Positions 52,097 to 62,350 are shown, numbered from the stretch's first letter. The stretch: DNA of 64,000 nt from CBDCWQ01 sp965223435 (GCA_965223435.1 CBDCWQ010000009.1:248001-312000), one strand, 5' to 3'. Numbers and translations are program-made. The notes: generated by a model from the letters alone, not told the origin.

Positions 52097-55000
52097 ATGA
52101 ACCGGTCAACTCGATGGAAACCGACCACGGCCCCATGGATCGGCTGGGCGGCCCTGGTGGGCCTATGGACCCACAACGGGCCCGTCCATGCGGGCACCGA
52201 GACCACCGAACCCCAAAGTTTTTCACTCTTTGCCGGGTGGAATTTCACGCGCTTGCCCGAGGCATGGGTCCATGGCGTACCGTCATCGGTCCAAGACCAC
52301 CCACTTTACGTGTTTGCCACCGACTCTGAGGAAGGGGCGCTTTCGTCGTGGTCTGAGCTCGCAGTGGACGCAATCGGGCGCACTTCCGACCCCAAAGAGA
52401 CCTATTGGATCTGGTCGGGCAAACCGCTCGACATCGAGGTCGAAACATTCCGCGAAGCCACACCACGCATTTCATCGAGCCACACCGAGGGCTGGGGCCT
52501 ATTGAACGTCACCCAAGAGGTGGTCTACGACGATTCAAACGCCGCCTCCGTGTTCCGGTGGGATCCCGCAAGGCAAATCTATGTTCGTCTGCCACCTCAC
52601 GACCGGTCCGAAACCCCGTTCAACGCCGTCGCCCAGGGACAAAACAGCGACGAAGACTTTGCTTCGCGCGCACGCTTGATCGCCGCAAGCGCCCGCGGAA
52701 ACTACCAAGAAGCCATCCTTTTGCTTGAAACGCTTCTCACCCAAAGCGTTGACGAGTCGACCCAAGAAGAACGGTTCTATCAGGTCGAATACCTTGCGGA
52801 CGGTTTCGATACCCAGTCTGACAGCGAAGAACACCTCCCCGCAGGCCCATCGTTGTCGGCAACCCCCAAACACCGCGACGCCACACATCTGGCTGGCTTC
52901 GAACGGGTCTGGGCCTACACCCAAGGCATTGCCCTCGCCACCCTCTCGCGAAAAGCCCACATCTACGCGGTCGAAGCCCAAGGCCTGGCCCGAACCATCT
53001 GTCACCACGCCATCCGAGACCCCCAAACAAACACCATCCTCGGGTGGCCCTTTTCCTGGAACACCAAAGACGACAGCTGGAAGGACCGGCGACTGGTCAC
53101 CGGCGCCAACGCCTGGGTTGTCCATGGACTGGGTGCGTTTTTGGCATCCGATGTTCTCAAAAGCACCGACGAGGGCTGGACAGCAATCAAGAATTGCTAC
53201 CAAGACGCCCTGCTCGGACTTCAAACCCATCGAAATGAGGTGCTGACCCAGGACGGCAAAACCGTCACCCTCATGAGTGCCGGATGGACCGCCCAGGGTC
53301 TCAAACAGGTCCAGACCCCATGGCAGATCAAGACCAATCTTGGCGAACCCTTCGTAGAAGGAGGGCGCCTCGCATACTATTCCGTTCTCGACGCCATCGG
53401 ATACGACCACTTCTCCGCGACCCACATCAAAAGCTGCACACCCTCCCCGGGCCTGGACTGCCGCACCATCGGTCCCCAAGATCCAGCCTGGCAGCGCACG
53501 CCCATTGAAGACAAAGAAACCTGGCAGGCACTCAGGCGACGGGTGCGCGCCGAAAACATCGTGACCGAACACAACATCGATGTCCTCAGCGTACTCAACC
53601 AGGCGCTCAGACACCCCGAAGTCCTGGGCCCCGAAGACCGAGACGCGCGAAAAGAATGGGGAACAGAGCTTGAGGCGTGGCGAGACCAGGTTCGGGACGG
53701 AATTTTCTTCGCCCTTTGGGACGATCAGGGCTGGAAGAAAGACCTCGAGCACACCCTCCACAAGGCAAATCGCCCACCCAAAGGACTGACCGAGGACCAA
53801 ACCCGTCTTTTTGAAGCCCAAGAGCGTCGCCTGCAAGAGGCCTTGGACAGCGGCGATCTCGGCCGCGTCGTGACCGGCGGCACCCTGAAACGCAGCCCCT
53901 CGGGAACGCTCCGCCTGGTCCCAAGCCCGCACAGTGCCATCGACAACTGCAGTTGGCTCGCCATCGCCGTCGACCACCGCAACCCGAACACCACCACGCC
54001 GAACGGCCGCTCCGCATATACCGAGCGCCTCGCAAAATGCCTCGAATACACTGTACTCCAGTTTGCCAAGGACCTGCCCGTCCAAGCCGACACGTGCCAG
54101 CCCCAAAACACCCCATGCGTCCTCGAAACCAGCTACCGCGGAGCACACTACTTCCAAAATTCCTTCCGTGATCTCTACATCGAACCGAGCGCGCGCCAAG
54201 AATCCTCCTATCACCTTGAGGCCACGATGGGCCTCATCCTAGGCCTGTTCACATTCGCCCACGCCCACCCCGAGCGGCCAGAATCGGCCATCCTCAGAGA
54301 AGATGCCCTGGGCCTGTGGGCCGGCGCGCAAGACTTCATTCGAGACCACGGATTCCCCTATTCCAGTCAAAGAATCCAAGACCTGTCCACCCAGCTCGAA
54401 TCCAGCACCGCTGCCATCTGGTTCATTGACGTCTACGACGACCTCAACAAACGTCTACCCGCTGGCGATCTCATCGACCTTGATGCCCATGTGGACCCGA
54501 CGTCGCCCGAGTGGATATCACTCGTCGACCGGCTGAACCTTGTCTCATCCGAGATTGCCGTTGAGCAAGGTGAGCCCCTCTTGACCCAACTGGGCCCGAG
54601 AACGGTCCTCATCAACGGAAAGGCCCGCACCAAAGCCACCCAAGCGGTGGTCAAGTTGGTGGACGAACTTCTGGGCGTTCCCGCTCCGTTGGCGGCCGCC
54701 GCCCTGGGCAGTATGGCCGGTGCCGGCCACATCTTGAGTGGCTTCACAGAAGTCGACGCCGGCCTTGAAACCCTATTCTTGGGCGGAGACCAGCCGCCGG
54801 GCGAGGACTGGGAGCGCGTCGGCTTCGTCGTTGCCGACGATGTCTTGGCCCCGCCCCTCGGAACGTATCTCAAGAACGAGACCGAAATCCGAGCCACAAC
54901 ACCGCTGTACCCAGAATCACCCTCCCTGTCTTCTCAACGAGAATCACCCACATTCTTCGACGACAACCGCATCTACTCCTTTCAAGTCGATCGCCTAGGC

Positions 55001-56169
55001 GTCGACGAAAGCCCCCTGGGCGATGTTCGCCTCCTCACCCCCAAGAACGGCGCGGTATGGCCGGTCTACGCCCTCAAGTCTCATTACCCACGGCACGAAA
55101 TCCTCCAGGCCTACATCCACACCCACCCCCGTTGGGAACGCGCCAAGGACGCCGTCGCTTGGCTGCCCCCTGTACTTCAGTCTTTGTGGTTCTCCTTGGT
55201 CGAAATCTCGATACGCGCCGAGTTCGGCCAAAGCGACGCGCAAGAATTCGCCACGGATCAAGCGACACCCCATCGCGCAGGGGATATGGGTCTCCTCACA
55301 ACACCAGGCTTCCAGCACGATGCGGACGGCATTCCGCGGCCGATCATCGATGAAATCTATTGGAAGCAGAACAAAAGTGGCGCACAGTTTGTTGTCGAGT
55401 TCGGGCCTGGCTCGTACTCGGAGTACGGTAAAATCTATGCTCGGGCTGTCATCGAATGTAGCTACAAGAAAAAGGATCTCCCCAAGACACCCGAACACAA
55501 ACAACACCCCGGCAACATTCGCAAAGAAGCCACCCTCAAAGTAACCAACTACGGCCATATCCCCCCACTCGCGGGGAGACCCAAACTTGGCGCGAGAGAG
55601 ACCGCGCCGACCACCCAAAGGCGTGGAGCGCCACGACCAATTTCTACGGTGACGGCATCGAATTTCCCCCAAGAAACGACGATCTCTACTGCCGATTGTG
55701 GCTCCGAAATATCCAAGGTGAATGGACCGAATACGCCGACTTCCCTCTTCGCCCTTGGCGCGACTGGACACCAAACATCGGTGAGGAGAACCTGGTTCCC
55801 ACCATCGACATTCCTATAAACAGGACGATGGAGGAAGGCGTTATTTCGGTGTTTGATGGCATCCCGTCGGCCGCCAAAATCGGTGTTCTTTACACCAACG
55901 TCATTGACTGCGACCCCAGGCAAGAAGAAAGAAAGCCACTGGCCTCATTTAACGGCATACCGCCTTCATATGGATTGCGAGAGAAACTCAGATTGCACGA
56001 AAGGCCCCGATACCTCACACTGGACTACGACAGTCGAGGCCGCCCGTTGTTCGAGTGGGACCACACCTACTGCATCGACCTTTTCGTTCATGTCACTGGA
56101 GGTGGCCCGGAGTTTGGATACATCTTCAGAATGCCCGAGAAGCGCATCACCATCCCACCGAGAGAATGA
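52097..56169 (+). CDS. Second giant-exoprotein paralogue with toroid-like domain (apparent frameshift at a C6 run)
   Basis: The start is the ATG at 52097, with GAGAGGGA just upstream and a signal peptide ending PVHAG. The first frame runs to a stop at 55819, but after a CCCCCC run at 55561-55566 its residues look out of phase, while another phase reads HPKAWSATTNFYGDGIEF and continues to 56169. One extra C would restore a single protein of about 1357 residues. Residues about 216-780 are the alpha-helical domain shared with the 6418 protein: ERVWAYTQGIALA, GWPFSWNT, RLVTGANAW, VTEHNIDVLSVLN, AIDNCSWL, YRGAHYFQNSFRD, RQESSYHLEATMGLILGL, FPYSSQRIQDLS, SSTAAIWFIDVY. About 870-970 match the C-terminal module of the larger paralogue. 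No Asp-box, BACON-like or peptidase region. Probably a carbohydrate-active or binding exoprotein; not proven. Confidence 0.85.
55561..55566 (+). other. C6 homopolymer at the apparent frameshift
   Basis: The phase of coding-like sequence changes across this run. Adding one C makes the upstream KVTNYGHIPP continue into TRGETQTWRERDRADHPKAW. It could be a sequencing deletion or a slippage site for on/off switching of the C-terminus. Confidence 0.6.
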
Positions 56170-56431
56170 CCATCAGAACCTCCCAGTGGGCTGACCGACG
56201 ACCCCAAAAGCGCGTGAGCCAACGTTGTGATCGGTACCAGCCCGAATGATCTCTTCGCCGGAACTCAATGGTCATGCCGCAAGCCACGGAGATGGGAAAG
56301 GTTCTCAGCGCAAGACGATTTTCTTTGCGGGGGGTGCAAAAAGCTCCGAAACAACGGCAAGATCGCCCCGACAAAGAAATCCAGGGCTTCCGGGCTTTTC
56401 TGCAGGATGTCCCTCGCGTATACTGTCCTAC
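56170..56431. other. Upstream region of the toxin-antitoxin remnant, no gene seen
   Basis: The open frames here have no protein-like composition. The region presumably carries the antitoxin promoter. No inverted repeat strong enough to call an operator was noticed. Confidence 0.4.
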
Positions 56432-56674
56432 ATGGTTCAGCCGCTTCGTCCGCCACCGGTAGGGTTTGACGATCTATCTGTTGAAGATCAGATCGATTAC
56501 ATACAGAGTCTTTGGGATCGGATAGCCGCTCATGGTGATCAGGTTCCACTTCGAGACTGGCAGCAAGAGATCCTTGAAGAACGGCTCGCAGCTCACAAGG
56601 CTGCTCCGCAGGATGCCCGTCCGTGGGACGAGGTGCTGGATCGCTTGGAGAAGCGCCTGCAAACCCGAAAGTGA
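56432..56674 (+). CDS. Addiction-module antitoxin component (TIGR02574-like)
   Basis: 80 residues from the ATG at 56432. The sequence FDDLSVEDQIDYIQSLWDRIAAHGDQVPLRDWQQEILEERLAAHK (residues 12-57) then PWDEVLDRLEKRL matches the small acidic helical antitoxins found upstream of ParE/RelE toxins (LSxEExxxLxxxLWDSI pattern). It would bind and neutralise the toxin, and may repress the operon. The expected downstream toxin is present only as a truncated remnant, so this antitoxin may be orphaned. The preceding 260 bases (56170-56431) hold no recognisable gene. Confidence 0.82.
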   Translation: MVQPLRPPPVGFDDLSVEDQIDYIQSLWDRIAAHGDQVPLRDWQQEILEERLAAHKAAPQDARPWDEVLDRLEKRLQTRK

Positions 56675-56891
56675 TAGGCTCGGAAGCGATTTCCTGAAGA
56701 AGATTCGGAGGACGCTCCGGCGGATCGAAGAGTCGCCCCTACAGTTTCCAGTGGTTTCATCGAACATCCGTCGGGCTATTCTGAAAAAGTTTCCCTTCGG
56801 GGTCTTCTTCGTTCTCGAGGACCGCCGACCCGTTGTTATGGCCGTGATGCACCTCCGTCGGCATTCCAGAACATGGGAGGGCCGGAAGTGA
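56664..56891 (+). pseudogene. N-terminally truncated ParE/RelE-type toxin
   Basis: In the phase one base off the antitoxin, the sequence DFLKKIRRTLRRIEESPLQF then PVVSSNIRRAILKKFPFGVFF then VMAVMHLRRHSRTW is the C-terminal two thirds of a ParE/RelE toxin. The usual first 30-35 residues (the strand/helix before DEF/DFL) are missing. The frame enters directly from the antitoxin coding sequence with no start codon between. Intact family members place a separate start codon near the antitoxin stop, so a deletion of roughly 90-100 bases at the junction is likely. The product is probably not made or not toxic. Confidence 0.75.
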
Positions 56892-56939
56892 CTCCCACGA
56901 GCCTGCTCCGAATCGGTCGTGAGCACTAGGCTGGCTAGG

Positions 56940-58898
56940 CTAGGCTTCGCCGGGCTCGGGCTCGGGTTGGGGAAAGGGCTCGAGCAGGCTCTTGGGCTCG
57001 GGGCGCTCGCGCGTTTGACGCGCCTTGTTGCCCTTTTCCCGGTACTCTTCGGGGGTCGACAGGTGCCGTTGCTCGGGCTTGGCTCGGCTGATTTCTTCGC
57101 CGGCGATGAGCTGGTCGACTTCTTTGCCGTCGAGGGCTTCATATTCGAACAGCGCATCGGAGATGCGATCGAGGGCGGCGCGGTTTTCCTCCAGCATTTT
57201 GATGCAACGGCTGTATTGGGCGGTGACGATCCGCCGAATTTCACCATCGATCTCGACGGCCGTCTGCTCGGAGTAGTCGGTTTGGGTCGACATCTCGCGG
57301 CCCAAAAAGATCTGTTCGTCCTTTTTGCCGAAGCTGACGGGGCCCAACTTCTCGCTCATGCCCCATTCGCAGACCATCTTATGGGCGAGCTCGGTGGCCC
57401 GCTCGATGTCGTTGCCCGCACCGGTGGAAATGGTTCCGAAGACCGTCTCTTCGGCGGCCCGGCCTCCCATGAGAATGGCGATGTCCGAGGTCACCGCGTC
57501 GCGGTCCATCGAATACTTGTCGTCGACCGGGAGCTGCTGGGTCAGACCGAGCGCCCGGCCGCGTGGAATGATGGTGACCTTGTGCACCGGATCGGTGTTG
57601 GGAATCAGACGGGCGATCAAGGCGTGACCCGCCTCGTGAACCGCGGTGTGCCGCTGCTCGCGTTCGCTCATCACCACGCTCTTGCGCTCTCCGCCCATCA
57701 GCACCTTGTCTTTGGCCCGTTCGAAGTCGGACAGGAGCAGCTTGTCGCGGTCCGCATGGGCGGCCATCAAGGCGGCCTCGTTGACCAGATTTTCCAAATC
57801 CGCACCCGAGAAACCCGGGGTGCCGCGGGCGATGATCTCCAGGTCGACCTTGGGGTCTAGGGGGGTTCGGCGGCTGTGGACCTGCAAGATGCCCTCGCGG
57901 CCCCGCACGTCGGGCCGCGGCACCACAATGCGCCGGTCAAACCGACCCGGTCGCAACAGCGCCGGATCCAGCACGTCGGGGCGGTTGGTCGCGGCCACCA
58001 AGATGACGCCCTCGTTGGACTCGAAGCCATCCATTTCGACCAACAGCTGATTGAGGGTTTGCTCCCGCTCGTCGTGACCGCCTCCGAGGCCAGCCCCGCG
58101 ATGACGCCCCACCGCATCGATTTCGTCGATGAAAATGATGCACGGCGCATGCTTTTTACCCTGCTCAAACAGATCACGAACGCGGCTGGCGCCTACGCCC
58201 ACAAACATTTCTACAAAGTCGGAGCCCGAGATCGAAAAGAACGGGACCGAAGCCTCACCGGCAATGGCACGCGCAATAAGCGTTTTACCGGTACCCGGCG
58301 GGCCCATCAGGAGAACACCTTTGGGAATGCGCCCGCCGAGGCGGGTGAATTTCTTGGGGTCGCGCAAAAACTCGATGATCTCCTCAACGTCTTCTCGAGC
58401 CTCATCCACCCCCGCAATGTCGTGAAAGGTGATCTTATGCTGGTTTTCGCTCATGAGCTTCGCCTTCGACTTGCCGAAGCTCATCGCCTTGCCCCCGCCG
58501 GACTGGAGCTGGCGCATGAAGAAAAAGAAGATCGCCACCAAGAAAATCATCGGCAGCCAGGTGATGAACACCGATTGCCAAAACCCCCCCTCGGGCTTCG
58601 GCTCAATGGAAAACGGGTCGACGTGCTCCTGAAGGGCCGCCAGAACGCTCTCCGAGAGAACACCGGTGGTCTTGAACGACCGGTCGTCGCTGTACTTGCC
58701 TTCGAAAACGCCCGCGTTTCCCTGGCCAGTCAGCACCACTTTGACTTCTTTGACCCCGTCGGTTTCCACTTTTTTCAGAAATTGAGAAAACTCTGGGGCC
58801 TCTTTGGGGGACTGCTCCTGGGCGATGATCTGATAGATCGCCACAAACATCAGAATGAGCAAAACCCAAAGGGCTAAGGTCTTATGACTCTGCCTCAT
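56940..58898 (-). CDS. ftsH: ATP-dependent zinc metalloprotease FtsH
   Basis: 652 residues, family-typical. An inner-membrane AAA+ protease that degrades membrane proteins and short-lived regulators. Two N-terminal helices (LALWVLLILMFVAIYQII and FITWLPMIFLVAIFFFFM) flank a periplasmic domain. AAA+ domain: Walker A GPPGTGKT (199-206, Lys205), pore motif FVGVGASRVR, Walker B IIFIDEIDA, arginine-finger region RPGRFDRR. The peptidase has HEAGH (His421, Glu422, His425) and a later Asp in TELAHKM-type context. The C-terminal tail ends in a Pro/Glu repeat (PEPKSLLEPFPQPEPEPGEA), longer and more repetitive than in Escherichia coli. The ATG overlaps the tilS stop by four bases, the widely conserved tilS-ftsH order. 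Confidence 0.98.
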   Translation of the reverse strand: MRQSHKTLALWVLLILMFVAIYQIIAQEQSPKEAPEFSQFLKKVETDGVKEVKVVLTGQGNAGVFEGKYSDDRSFKTTGVLSESVLAALQEHVDPFSIEPKPEGGFWQSVFITWLPMIFLVAIFFFFMRQLQSGGGKAMSFGKSKAKLMSENQHKITFHDIAGVDEAREDVEEIIEFLRDPKKFTRLGGRIPKGVLLMGPPGTGKTLIARAIAGEASVPFFSISGSDFVEMFVGVGASRVRDLFEQGKKHAPCIIFIDEIDAVGRHRGAGLGGGHDEREQTLNQLLVEMDGFESNEGVILVAATNRPDVLDPALLRPGRFDRRIVVPRPDVRGREGILQVHSRRTPLDPKVDLEIIARGTPGFSGADLENLVNEAALMAAHADRDKLLLSDFERAKDKVLMGGERKSVVMSEREQRHTAVHEAGHALIARLIPNTDPVHKVTIIPRGRALGLTQQLPVDDKYSMDRDAVTSDIAILMGGRAAEETVFGTISTGAGNDIERATELAHKMVCEWGMSEKLGPVSFGKKDEQIFLGREMSTQTDYSEQTAVEIDGEIRRIVTAQYSRCIKMLEENRAALDRISDALFEYEALDGKEVDQLIAGEEISRAKPEQRHLSTPEEYREKGNKARQTRERPEPKSLLEPFPQPEPEPGEA

Positions 58899-60115
58899 GA
58901 AAACTCCGCTTCGAGATCAAGATCCGTTCTGTCCCGAGTGCTAAGGTGTTGGAAGGCCGAGCCTTCAAGGCTGACCTGGGCCGTGCCACGATACAAGTTG
59001 TCAACCTCAACCATCCAAAACCGCCAAACATGCCGCGTTTTTTCGCTCAACGCTGCGTGACTCGATCGTAGCACACCCGGTACCCAAAGAACCTCACCCG
59101 TTCCGTCCAGTACCAGAGGCCTACCCTGACGGGCTTCGGCGGGAATCCCGGCCTCCCGCATCACGTCGGCCACCTTTCTGTGCCCAAGCATACCAAAGGG
59201 TTGAAGACGATCCCCCGCCCGGAAACCCCGAATGACGGGAACCTCAACCAGATCTGCATCAAACAAGGCAACCTTGCGACCATCAGGGATGGCACCGCCG
59301 GACCAGGGAATGCGCGCAGTGGCGATCGCGGGCAAACCATGAGTAGGCGCGTGATTGGGCGCCGGGCGTCGGGGCTCCCGTGCTGTGGCCTGATTTTCCT
59401 TCGAAAACGGAACCCCCGCGCGCGCACCCGCTTCTTCGGCCAAATGGGCCAAACGCCGGCGAATACCGGACCGATAGCGGGACTCCAGGAGCGGCAATAG
59501 CTCCTTGCGGATGCGGTTTCGGAGGTAGCGCGGCTCCCGATTGCTCAGGTCTTCCCGCCACGTCAAACCACGGCGCACCACGTAGGCACGAACCTCTCGG
59601 CGGGGTACCGACAGCAGCGGACGAACGACCACCCCTCGTCGCCTGGGGATCCCGGCGAAGCCCCTCAGGCGACCAGAACGGACCAGATTGATCAGAACCG
59701 TCTCGGCCTGGTCATCTTCGGTGTGCGCAGTGAGCACACAGATACCTGAGATCTGGCGAAGGGCCTGAAACAACGCCCGGTAGCGCCCACGACGCAACGA
59801 CGCTTCGTCGGACGTCCCGGACTCCAGGCGGGTCACCAAGGCGGGCACCCCCAGGTCGTCCGCCACCGTCCGCACAAAGGCGGCGTCGGTCGCCGACTCC
59901 GGGCGAACACCGTGATCAACGTGCGCCAAGACCACCTTCTTCGCCCCAAAGAGCTCGACGGTCCCGTGCGCCAACGCCACCGAATCCAGGCCACCCGAGC
60001 ACGCGACCAAAAGGGGTCCACCCCCGGGCGCCAGGCCGTAGGTGGTCAACCACCGTTGGAGTTCAGCGAGCAGCAAGGAAGACGCAGGAAAACACACCTG
60101 GCACGCCCAGGCCAC
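58895..60115 (-). CDS. tilS: tRNA(Ile)-lysidine synthase
   Basis: 406 residues from a GTG; the exact start is uncertain. It uses ATP to join lysine to the wobble cytidine of tRNA-Ile(CAU), changing its identity from Met to Ile. The N-type ATP pyrophosphatase domain has the PP-loop SGGLDS (40-45), then LAHVDHGVRPES, LTAHTEDDQAETVLINLVR and GIPRRRGVVVRPLL. The DLSNREPRYLRNRIRKELLPLL motif is diagnostic. The C-terminal TilS substrate domain (RAGDRLQPFGMLGHRKVADVM, RQGRPLVLDGTGEVLWVPGV) is present. Coupled to ftsH by a 4-base overlap. Confidence 0.96.
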   Translation of the reverse strand: MAWACQVCFPASSLLLAELQRWLTTYGLAPGGGPLLVACSGGLDSVALAHGTVELFGAKKVVLAHVDHGVRPESATDAAFVRTVADDLGVPALVTRLESGTSDEASLRRGRYRALFQALRQISGICVLTAHTEDDQAETVLINLVRSGRLRGFAGIPRRRGVVVRPLLSVPRREVRAYVVRRGLTWREDLSNREPRYLRNRIRKELLPLLESRYRSGIRRRLAHLAEEAGARAGVPFSKENQATAREPRRPAPNHAPTHGLPAIATARIPWSGGAIPDGRKVALFDADLVEVPVIRGFRAGDRLQPFGMLGHRKVADVMREAGIPAEARQGRPLVLDGTGEVLWVPGVLRSSHAALSEKTRHVWRFWMVEVDNLYRGTAQVSLEGSAFQHLSTRDRTDLDLEAEFS

Positions 60116-60189
60116 GATTTGTGGGCCCGACGACCGGGGTTTCTGACCGATGCCAACCCGGGCCAGGCTCTTTCACCCGAGCGTCCCGC

Positions 60190-61041
60190 TCAGTCGTCGT
60201 AGGTGTAAAAGCCGCGCTTTGACTTGCGTCCCAGCCACCCCGCATCGACATACCGGCGCAAGAGGGGCGCGGGGCGGTACTTTCCATCTCCCAGGCCCCG
60301 GTGAAGGACCTCCATGATGGCCAAGCAGGTGTCCAAGCCAATCAGATCCGCCAACGCCAACGGCCCCATGGGGTGCCTGGTCCCGAGGGTCATGCCCGCA
60401 TCGATATCTGCTGCCGTCGCAACCCCATCTTGCAAAAGAAAAACGGCCTCGTTGACCATGGGCATCAATATCCGGTTCACCACGAAGCCGGGCTCGTCCC
60501 GGGATTGGATCACGGTCTTGCCCCAACGCTCGGCCCATCTTCGGGTCTCCCGCAGCGTATCTTCACTGGTGTGAAGACCTGGTATGATCTCAACCAATGC
60601 CATGATGGGTACGGGGTTCATGAAGTGCATCCCGATGAATCGGTGCGGGCGGCGGGTGTGTTTCGCCAAGCGGGTGATGGAAATAGAAGACGTGTTGGAC
60701 GCAAAAACGGCCTCGTCCTGAACCACTTCGTCAAGCTCTTTGAAAACGCGAATCTTGAGGGCTTCATCTTCGGTGACGGCCTCGATGACCAGGTCGGCCG
60801 ACGCCAAAGAAGCATGGTCGTTGACCGGTCGAACCCCTGCAAACACCGCTTGGGGGTCAGCCACCTTGCCCTTCTTCGCAAGCCGATTCAGACTTTTCTC
60901 GATGGCGAGGGTCCCCCGCTCCAAACTGGCCGGATCCCGATCAAAGAGAAAAACGGTCGCGCCGTGCTGTGCCGCCACCTGCGCGATTCCGGCCCCCATC
61001 TGCCCAGCACCCACCACTGCGACCCGTTGCGGCGCCCCCAT
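60190..61041 (-). CDS. hbd: 3-hydroxybutyryl-CoA dehydrogenase
   Basis: About 283 residues from the ATG at 61041, which has GGAGG seven bases upstream; a GTG one codon earlier is also possible. It interconverts acetoacetyl-CoA and 3-hydroxybutyryl-CoA with NAD(P)H. The Rossmann motif GAGQMGAGIA is at 12-21 (counted from the GTG). The catalytic set Ser119, His140, Glu152 and Asn190 has exactly the spacing of the 3-hydroxyacyl-CoA dehydrogenase family (NTSSISIT, IGMHFMNPVPIMALVEII, GFVVNRIL). The C-terminal domain ends GWLGRKSKRGFYTYDD. It lies downstream of the thiolase on the same strand, giving two consecutive steps of acetoacetyl-CoA metabolism, as in butyrate/PHB or fatty-acid pathways. 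Confidence 0.95.
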   Translation of the reverse strand: MGAPQRVAVVGAGQMGAGIAQVAAQHGATVFLFDRDPASLERGTLAIEKSLNRLAKKGKVADPQAVFAGVRPVNDHASLASADLVIEAVTEDEALKIRVFKELDEVVQDEAVFASNTSSISITRLAKHTRRPHRFIGMHFMNPVPIMALVEIIPGLHTSEDTLRETRRWAERWGKTVIQSRDEPGFVVNRILMPMVNEAVFLLQDGVATAADIDAGMTLGTRHPMGPLALADLIGLDTCLAIMEVLHRGLGDGKYRPAPLLRRYVDAGWLGRKSKRGFYTYDD

Positions 61042-61168
61042 CACCGCACCTCCGTCGAGGGCACCGGCACACCCAAGAAACCAAGCGTACGCTGCCTGCG
61101 TACCCCGTATGCCTTCCCGGCACCCATCGGTTCAGCGTTGATCCCCGACCCGGTTTGATCAACCACCA

Positions 61169-62350
61169 TCACAGCACCTCCACCACCAGAGCCACCGCTT
61201 CACCACCCCCAATACACAGAGAAGCCAACCCCCGTTGCTGGTTGCGTCGCTTCAGTGCGTAGAGCAGAGTCGTCAGAATCCGTGCCCCCGACGCGCCGAT
61301 CGGATGCCCGAGGGCCACTGCACCACCGTGGACATTCGTTTTTTCTCGATCCAGACCGAGTTTTTGCTCGTTGGCCAAAGACACCACGCTGAACGCCTCG
61401 TTCACCTCAAAAAGGTCAATATCTTGGACACCGAGCCCCAAGTGGCCGAGCGTTGTTTCGATGGCCTTGGCCGGCGCGGTGGTAAACCACTCCGGCGCCT
61501 GAGCGGCCCCACCGTAACCCACCACCCGTGCAAGCGGCGTACATCCGGCCTCTTGGGCGAAGCCAAAAGAAGACAACACCAGCATCGAGGCTCCATCGGA
61601 CAGCGAAGAAGCATTGGCCGCTGTGACCGTGCCGTCCTTGCGAAACGCCGGACGAAGCGAAGAAAAGGCATCCAGCTTGCCGCGACCCGGCTCCTCATCT
61701 TGGTCGACGATCGTCGCACCTTTTTTTTGGGGCACACTGACCGCAACGATTTCGTCTTTGAAAAACCCCTTCTCCACCGCGGTCAGCGCCCGGCGGTAAC
61801 TCTGTAAAGCGAAGGCATCCTGAGCCTCCCGCGAGATCTGAAGCTCGCGCGCGCAAAGCTCGGCGGCTTCTCCCATGTGGTAATCGTTGTAGACGTCCCA
61901 AAGGCCATCCTTGATCATGCCATCCACAAGCTTTCGGTCCCCGAAACGAACCCCGCTCCGGGCGCCTTCCACGTAGTAGGGCACGTTGGACATGGATTCC
62001 ATGCCGCCCGCCAACACCACCTTGGCATCACCGGCTTTGATCGCTTGGGCCCCCAGCATCACCGCCTTGAGCCCAGAGCCACACACCTTGTTGATGGTGG
62101 TGCACGGCACCGTATTCGGAAGCCCCGCCCCCAGGGCAACTTGACGCGCCGGCGCCTGGCCCTCGTTCGCGGGGAGGACGTTGCCCACATACACCTCGTC
62201 AATCTGATCGGGACCCATCCCCGCGCGCGCGATCGCTGCGGCGGCGGCAATCTTTCCGAGCTCGGTTGCAGGCACGGTCTTGAGGGCCCCCAAAAAAGCA
62301 CCGATCGGTGTCCGCTGGGCCGCCACAATGACAACGTCATTCGCCTTCAT
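61169..62350 (-). CDS. Acetyl-CoA C-acetyltransferase (thiolase II)
   Basis: 393 residues, the standard length. It condenses two acetyl-CoA or cleaves acetoacetyl-CoA. The acyl-enzyme cysteine is Cys90 in INKVCGSGLKA, the catalytic histidine is in GHPIGASG, and the second cysteine is Cys379 in CIGGGEAVA. Further family blocks: VIVAAQRTPIGAFLGAL, GGMESMSNVPYY, NEAFSVV. It precedes hbd by about 125 bases on the same strand and is probably co-transcribed. Short-chain (AtoB/PhaA-like) rather than FadA-like judging from the overall pattern, but substrate length cannot be fixed by eye. Confidence 0.96.
   Translation of the reverse strand: MKANDVVIVAAQRTPIGAFLGALKTVPATELGKIAAAAAIARAGMGPDQIDEVYVGNVLPANEGQAPARQVALGAGLPNTVPCTTINKVCGSGLKAVMLGAQAIKAGDAKVVLAGGMESMSNVPYYVEGARSGVRFGDRKLVDGMIKDGLWDVYNDYHMGEAAELCARELQISREAQDAFALQSYRRALTAVEKGFFKDEIVAVSVPQKKGATIVDQDEEPGRGKLDAFSSLRPAFRKDGTVTAANASSLSDGASMLVLSSFGFAQEAGCTPLARVVGYGGAAQAPEWFTTAPAKAIETTLGHLGLGVQDIDLFEVNEAFSVVSLANEQKLGLDREKTNVHGGAVALGHPIGASGARILTTLLYALKRRNQQRGLASLCIGGGEAVALVVEVL

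Noticed and set aside
52535..54214. 559-residue minus-strand frame inside the second giant exoprotein
   Set aside because: Gly/Val-rich antisense shadow; the plus strand shows strong paralogous conservation at protein level.
57876..58877. 333-residue plus-strand frame inside ftsH
   Set aside because: Antisense to a textbook ftsH gene.
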